NCBI GenBank assembly: GCA_934339215.1
Contig: CAKRHU010000061.1
Span: 1 to 7,926, forward strand
Reading direction: 5' to 3'
DNA from: an uncultured Lacticaseibacillus sp.
GTDB lineage: Bacteria; Bacillota; Bacilli; Lactobacillales; Lactobacillaceae
Length of the DNA: 7,926 nt
This document shows positions 4,565 to 7,926 of the stretch, in pieces. Below the pieces are notes generated by a model that saw only the letters and a list, made by a program, of their open reading frames with translations, was not told where the DNA came from and made no database searches. The translations under genes and the position numbers were made by a program. Position 1 is the first letter of the stretch. Each line of letters starts with the position of its first letter.

Positions 4565-5683
4565 ATGAAAATTTCTGAATTTGAAATTCCTACTGGTCAT
4601 ACATTAGCAGAACAAAATCTTTACGCCACCGCGCAACGTCAGCGCATGGTGGGGCTGGCCTTTCACCCCAAGGCCGAAGAAAGGGCGCAATTGCAAGCCA
4701 TGTTAGGACATTTTGATCTTGTCGTTGTCGATGATCAAGCCTTGGCACCGATCACTGCGCTGAAGTCCTTGACCCAAGCGTTCAAACAACTTGGCGATGA
4801 GGAAGCTGTGGCAGATCTCAACCAGATCCATGATGCGCATCGCGTGTATTGGCAAGCAGGCCGCTTCAAATTTGACGTGACGGAAAAGCCGTTGATTTAT
4901 GGCATTTTGAATGTGTCGCCAGATTCGTTTTATGATGGTGGGCGCTTTGTCGCGTTTGATGATATGCAACAACAAGTCACCAAAATGGTTGACGCCGGCG
5001 TGGATGTGATCGAAGTCGGCGGCCAAACCACCCGGCCTGGTTTCACTGAAATCGACGCGGATACTGAATGGCAACGGGTTGGACCAGTGATCGATTGCTT
5101 AACCAAGAATTTTCCGCAAGTGCCGCTGGCAATCGACACCTACAAATATCCAGTGATGCAGCAAGCGCTTCAAGCTGGTGTCGATATCATCAATGACGTC
5201 AATGCGTTTGTCGATGATCCTCGCAAGCTCACGTTATTGGCAGACTCGAAGGTTGGATTATTGACGATGCACAGCAATCGCGATGTGGAATATACGGATC
5301 TTTCGACTGAAATGCTGGCCTTCTTTACCAAGAACTTACAAGCTCTGGAAGACGCAGGTATTGCGCGTGACCGGATCGCGTTGGATCAAGGCATCGGGTA
5401 CGCCAAAGTTGCTGATGGTCAACAAGATTACACCATGATGCGCAATATTGAACTGCTCAACGCCTTCAAGCGGCCTTTGATGGTGGCCATTTCGCGGAAA
5501 GGCTTTGGCGCCCAATTGTTCAACTTACCTAAAGATGATCGTTTGGCTGTCACCTTGATCGCGGAATCTGCGATGTTTTTGCGCGGCGGCAATATTTTGC
5601 GGGTGCATGACATTGTCGAAACCGTCCAATTACGCAAAATGCTTCAAGTGATCGAGTCGGCTTATTGGCTCCCACAGGCTTAA
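4565..5683 (+). CDS. folP: Dihydropteroate synthase FolP, N-terminally extended
   Basis: A 372-residue protein whose residues from about 109 onward form a TIM-barrel dihydropteroate synthase. This enzyme condenses 6-hydroxymethyldihydropterin pyrophosphate with p-aminobenzoate and is the sulfonamide target. In order: G-I-L-N116-V-S-P-D-S-F, V-G-G-Q-T-T-R-P-G (151-159), A-I-D191-T-Y-K, I-I-N210-D-V-N-A-F, L-D274-Q-G-I-G-Y-A-K, A-I-S-R-K312-G-F and L-R347-V-H-D. All the pterin- and phosphate-binding positions I can place are present. Deviations from the common pattern are E to Q before T-T-R-P-G, P to Q in D-P-G-I-G and G to A before x-S-R-K. Residues 1-108 are an extra region not found in typical enzymes of 260-290 residues; it has short helices and a hydrophobic strand D-L-V-V-V-D-D near 51-57. 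It is last in the folate operon and is followed at once by a terminator. Confidence 0.94.
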   Translation: MKISEFEIPTGHTLAEQNLYATAQRQRMVGLAFHPKAEERAQLQAMLGHFDLVVVDDQALAPITALKSLTQAFKQLGDEEAVADLNQIHDAHRVYWQAGRFKFDVTEKPLIYGILNVSPDSFYDGGRFVAFDDMQQQVTKMVDAGVDVIEVGGQTTRPGFTEIDADTEWQRVGPVIDCLTKNFPQVPLAIDTYKYPVMQQALQAGVDIINDVNAFVDDPRKLTLLADSKVGLLTMHSNRDVEYTDLSTEMLAFFTKNLQALEDAGIARDRIALDQGIGYAKVADGQQDYTMMRNIELLNAFKRPLMVAISRKGFGAQLFNLPKDDRLAVTLIAESAMFLRGGNILRVHDIVETVQLRKMLQVIESAYWLPQA

Positions 5684-5691
5684 ATTTTCAG

Positions 5692-5731
5692 AAAAAAATT
5701 CCGAAACGTCACTGTTTTCGGAATTTTTTTT
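5692..5731 (+). terminator. Intrinsic terminator of the folate operon
   Basis: A perfect 15-bp stem (5692-5706 with 5716-5730, including the A/T flanks) closes a 9-base loop and ends in eight T (5724-5731), 8 bases after the folP stop. The matching A-run would let it also work on the other strand. Confidence 0.9.
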
Positions 5732-5782
5732 GAGCTTTGGCGGCATCACGACAATAAATTAGGTCACCTGGTGTTCAGCCGG

Positions 5783-5788
5783 TATAAT
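5783..5788 (+). promoter_or_regulatory. Promoter (-10 box) of the 423-residue protein gene
   Basis: A full-consensus TATAAT within GGTATAATA lies 31 bases before the ATG at 5820. Upstream at 17 bases is TAGGTC (5760-5765), a poor -35 box. The same nine bases and a similar TAG-N2-CAC upstream occur at the folB promoter. Confidence 0.65.
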
Positions 5789-5819
5789 AAACGTATCTGA
5801 ATGGAAATGAGGCGAGTGG

Positions 5820-7091
5820 ATGAGACACGACTTAGATGATGCCGTGGAGAAAAACCTAGCAATTTTCCGTGAGGAGCCCGAATATTCTGCCTTGACCACC
5901 TTATACTCCGTGCAAGTGATTGACATGACCTTGTCGGCTTTTGTGCTGGTCGTCAGCTCTGCCACCGATCAGCCACCCACTGATTGGACTGATTTGGATT
6001 TAATTTTGTCCGCATTAGCGTTACAACTGCCGATCGAAAGTCACAAAAACAGAACTTTTATGATCGACAGTGTCTACTTACACTGGTTGTTACCGACCCG
6101 TGTGGACCTTGATGCCAGCTTGAAAAAAATGGTTCAAGATCAACGTATTCGTTTGCCGCATTTGGGCTTGGTGATCCCACAACTCAAGCGTGACATGTTG
6201 AGTCCTTGGCATCAAGCACGGTTACAATTGAGTTGGGAAGCTTTTTTGCAGTTGCGCAAGTCGTTGACCATCGCAGGCGTTGAGGCCAAGTTTGCTAGGC
6301 GTGTGGATGAGGCCTTAGTGGCCAAAATGTACCTCGAAGGCCGCCAAGTGGTGCAACGCTTCACGCCAGAGGTCCTGCAGCATGTGTTATTAGGGGACAT
6401 GATTTTTGAAGCGCATTTTCTGCCAGTCGAGTATCCGGCGGTTTTGAATTACTTGACGGCCTTATTTGAACAACTGCCGATCCCCCAAGCGTCGAGTTTA
6501 GTCGAAGTGATCGCTAAAGTGCGCCCTTATGTCATCCGCGCGGTGCACGACAACAAATGGTTCACGCCTGACAAGCAAACCTGGATCGTGCGTCAAAATC
6601 GCTTGCGCCAACCGCGGCACTTATTGACGTTGCGGGAATTGGCGGAGCGCCGTGGCATTAAAGTGACCGGCACACCTGAGCGCTGGCAGTTAAGCTTTGA
6701 TTCTGTTGAAGTCGCCGATCATATCACCGACGCCGGCAGCACGCACTGGCATGCCAACAATGCTGGGCGCGCGCGTAAAGTGTTGTTGCCATTCGTGCAA
6801 AAACTGCCAGTGGATCAGTTACCTGGGCGGATCAATTTGCCTACTGCCATCGCCGGTGCCGCCTTGTTAGGGGATCTCATGTATGCCCAACATTTGCAGG
6901 CTCTGCGTTATTGGGAAGCCGAAGCGTTTGAAGAAGTGTTGTTGACGATCACGCATCCTTTGCACGCTCACACGAAGGTGGATTTTTGCCAGTTTGTGCG
7001 GTTGTTGTTGGCACGACTACATGATACGTGGTCTGAATCCCAATCCCAGGCCTTGGTCGCAGTGGTCGATGAACTGTTGACCAACGATTAA
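5820..7091 (+). CDS. Hypothetical protein, 423 aa, unrecognised soluble family
   Basis: I do not recognise this protein. It has 423 residues, no signal peptide and no clear membrane helix; the only long hydrophobic run, about 32-47, contains polar residues and looks like a buried strand. Composition suggests a mostly helical cytosolic protein, with one cysteine (residue 390). No nucleotide-binding, metal-binding or DNA-binding motif is evident. A short internal similarity joins residues 190-200 (L-L-G-D-M-I-F-E-A-H-F) and 349-359 (L-L-G-D-L-M-Y-A-Q-H-L), hinting at a duplicated helical unit. A basic stretch rich in Arg and Leu lies at about 259-280. ATG at 5820 is preceded by GAGG (5809-5812) with 7-base spacing. 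It has its own promoter and terminator, so it is monocistronic, and its position after folP does not by itself imply a role in folate metabolism. Confidence 0.85.
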   Translation: MRHDLDDAVEKNLAIFREEPEYSALTTLYSVQVIDMTLSAFVLVVSSATDQPPTDWTDLDLILSALALQLPIESHKNRTFMIDSVYLHWLLPTRVDLDASLKKMVQDQRIRLPHLGLVIPQLKRDMLSPWHQARLQLSWEAFLQLRKSLTIAGVEAKFARRVDEALVAKMYLEGRQVVQRFTPEVLQHVLLGDMIFEAHFLPVEYPAVLNYLTALFEQLPIPQASSLVEVIAKVRPYVIRAVHDNKWFTPDKQTWIVRQNRLRQPRHLLTLRELAERRGIKVTGTPERWQLSFDSVEVADHITDAGSTHWHANNAGRARKVLLPFVQKLPVDQLPGRINLPTAIAGAALLGDLMYAQHLQALRYWEAEAFEEVLLTITHPLHAHTKVDFCQFVRLLLARLHDTWSESQSQALVAVVDELLTND

Positions 7092-7140
7092 AAAAAGTCC
7101 TGACCTCGATGACGTCGATCATCAAAGTCAGGACTTTTTA
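7090..7140. terminator. Bidirectional terminator between convergent genes
   Basis: GTCCTGAC (7097-7104) pairs perfectly with GTCAGGAC (7127-7134), extended by A/T runs on both flanks to 13 bp. Inside, a 3-by-3 internal loop leads to GATGA (7108-7112) paired with TCATC (7119-7123) and a 6-base loop. The plus strand has five T after the stem and the minus strand has seven. It overlaps the stop of the 423-residue gene and lies next to the stop of the permease gene, so it serves both. Confidence 0.9.
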
Positions 7141-7143
7141 ATG

Positions 7144-7926
7144 TTATGGTTTAGCGTGGCGGAAGCCGTAAGCGAAGTAAACGACCATCCCAAAGGCAAA
7201 CCAGATCAAGCTCATGATCCAAGTTTCAGCACTTAATTGGCTCATCAACAACAAGCAAAACAAGAAGCTGATGATCGGAACGACTGGATAGCCTGGCACT
7301 TTAAAGCCGGCGTTATCGATTTTTTCATGCTTGCGCAAGGGAATAATGCCGATGGAAACAAAGGCAAAGGCAATCAGTGTGCCGATATTGACCAAGTTGA
7401 CCAATTGCGTCAATGGCACCAAACCACCCATGACGGCGATGATCAAAGTTACCGTCCATAAGGCGTTGAGTGGGAGTTGGTGGGTGACTTTGCCAAACCA
7501 GCGCGGCAACAAGCGGTCACGGCCGATGGCATAAACCAAGCGGCTGGAGGAATAAATCATCGTGACCATCATCGTGAACATCCCGGCCAACGCCCCTAAC
7601 GCGATGATCCCGGAGAGTTTCGGCTGATGGATCACGTTCAAGGCAAAAGATACTGGGTCAGCGACGTCTAAGCGGGTGTATTTGACGATCCCAGTTAAGA
7701 CGACCGCGACGAATACGTACAAAACCGTGGCGACGATCAAGGTCCCGATGATCCCGCGCGGCAAGGTTTTCTGCGGCTTTTTCACTTCAGGCGCCGAAGC
7801 GGATACCGCATCAAAGCCCAAGTAAGCGAAGAATACTGTCGAGGCTCCGGCTAAAATGCCTTTGGTGCCGAAGGGTAAGTATGGATGCCAGTTAGCCGGT
7901 TTGATATTAAAGGCACCGACTAACAC
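7144..7926 (-). CDS. APC family amino acid permease (partial, C-terminal part)
   Basis: The C-terminal 260 residues of an integral membrane transporter; the start lies beyond the window. It belongs to the amino acid-polyamine-organocation superfamily, close to the YfnA/cationic amino acid transporter type, which couples amino acid uptake or exchange to ion gradients. The marker is F-F-A-Y-L-G-F-D-A-V at visible residues 32-41, followed by A-P-E-V-K-K-P-Q-K-T-L-P-R-G-I, as in TM6 and the loop after it. Further hydrophobic segments lie at about 58-82, 104-128, 153-171, 175-197, 214-231 and 235-255, so roughly TM6 to TM12 of a 12-segment protein are visible. A-I-G-R-D-R-L-L-P near 133-141 is another family hallmark. 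The substrate cannot be told. It runs convergently to the 423-residue gene and shares its terminator. The leading GTG codon at the window edge is probably an internal valine. Confidence 0.92.
   Translation of the reverse strand: MLVGAFNIKPANWHPYLPFGTKGILAGASTVFFAYLGFDAVSASAPEVKKPQKTLPRGIIGTLIVATVLYVFVAVVLTGIVKYTRLDVADPVSFALNVIHQPKLSGIIALGALAGMFTMMVTMIYSSSRLVYAIGRDRLLPRWFGKVTHQLPLNALWTVTLIIAVMGGLVPLTQLVNLVNIGTLIAFAFVSIGIIPLRKHEKIDNAGFKVPGYPVVPIISFLFCLLLMSQLSAETWIMSLIWFAFGMVVYFAYGFRHAKP

Noticed and set aside
4703..5074. A 123-codon minus-strand open frame opposite folP
   Set aside because: It is the shadow of a strongly conserved gene, with no ribosome binding site, promoter or terminator of its own.

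Overview
The window looks like a chromosomal segment of a low-to-middling GC Firmicute, most likely a member of the Lactobacillaceae. The reasons are strong AGGAGG-type ribosome binding sites, compact A/T-tailed terminators, and a folate operon in the order folB-folK-folE-folC-(HAM1-like NTPase)-folP, which matches the folate cluster known from Lactiplantibacillus plantarum and relatives. The genus assignment is inference; no rRNA or species marker is present.

Left part (1-1237): a small MazG-like protein (135-422, GTG start, altered metal-binding motifs) ends at its own intrinsic terminator. Immediately beyond is a second terminator facing the other way, which closes a 56-residue minus-strand gene (511-681). 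That small gene has a near-consensus promoter and ribosome binding site. Its promoter overlaps a possible divergent promoter for a GNAT acetyltransferase (782-1237).

Centre (1306-5731): a promoter with a consensus -10 box precedes folB, folK, folE, folC, a divergent HAM1/RdgB-like pyrophosphatase and folP. The first five genes overlap one another by 1 to 14 bases; folP follows after 24 bases with its own strong ribosome binding site, and a perfect hairpin terminator ends the unit. Together FolE (GTP to dihydroneopterin triphosphate), FolB (aldolase), FolK (pyrophosphokinase), FolP (pABA condensation) and FolC (glutamylation) cover most of the route from GTP to folate. The triphosphate-removal step has no Nudix FolQ here, and the HAM1-like enzyme is the natural candidate for it. 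No pABA-synthesis gene and no dihydrofolate reductase gene lie in the window.

Right part (5783-7926): a monocistronic gene for a 423-residue soluble protein that I do not recognise. Its promoter resembles the folB promoter in layout. A bidirectional terminator follows, and then the C-terminal half of an APC-family amino acid permease on the minus strand, cut by the window end.

The most interesting points are the HAM1-like protein with a rebuilt base-recognition motif inside the folate operon, the MazG-like protein with lost metal ligands, the small minus-strand gene, the N-terminally extended FolP, and the unrecognised 423-residue protein.
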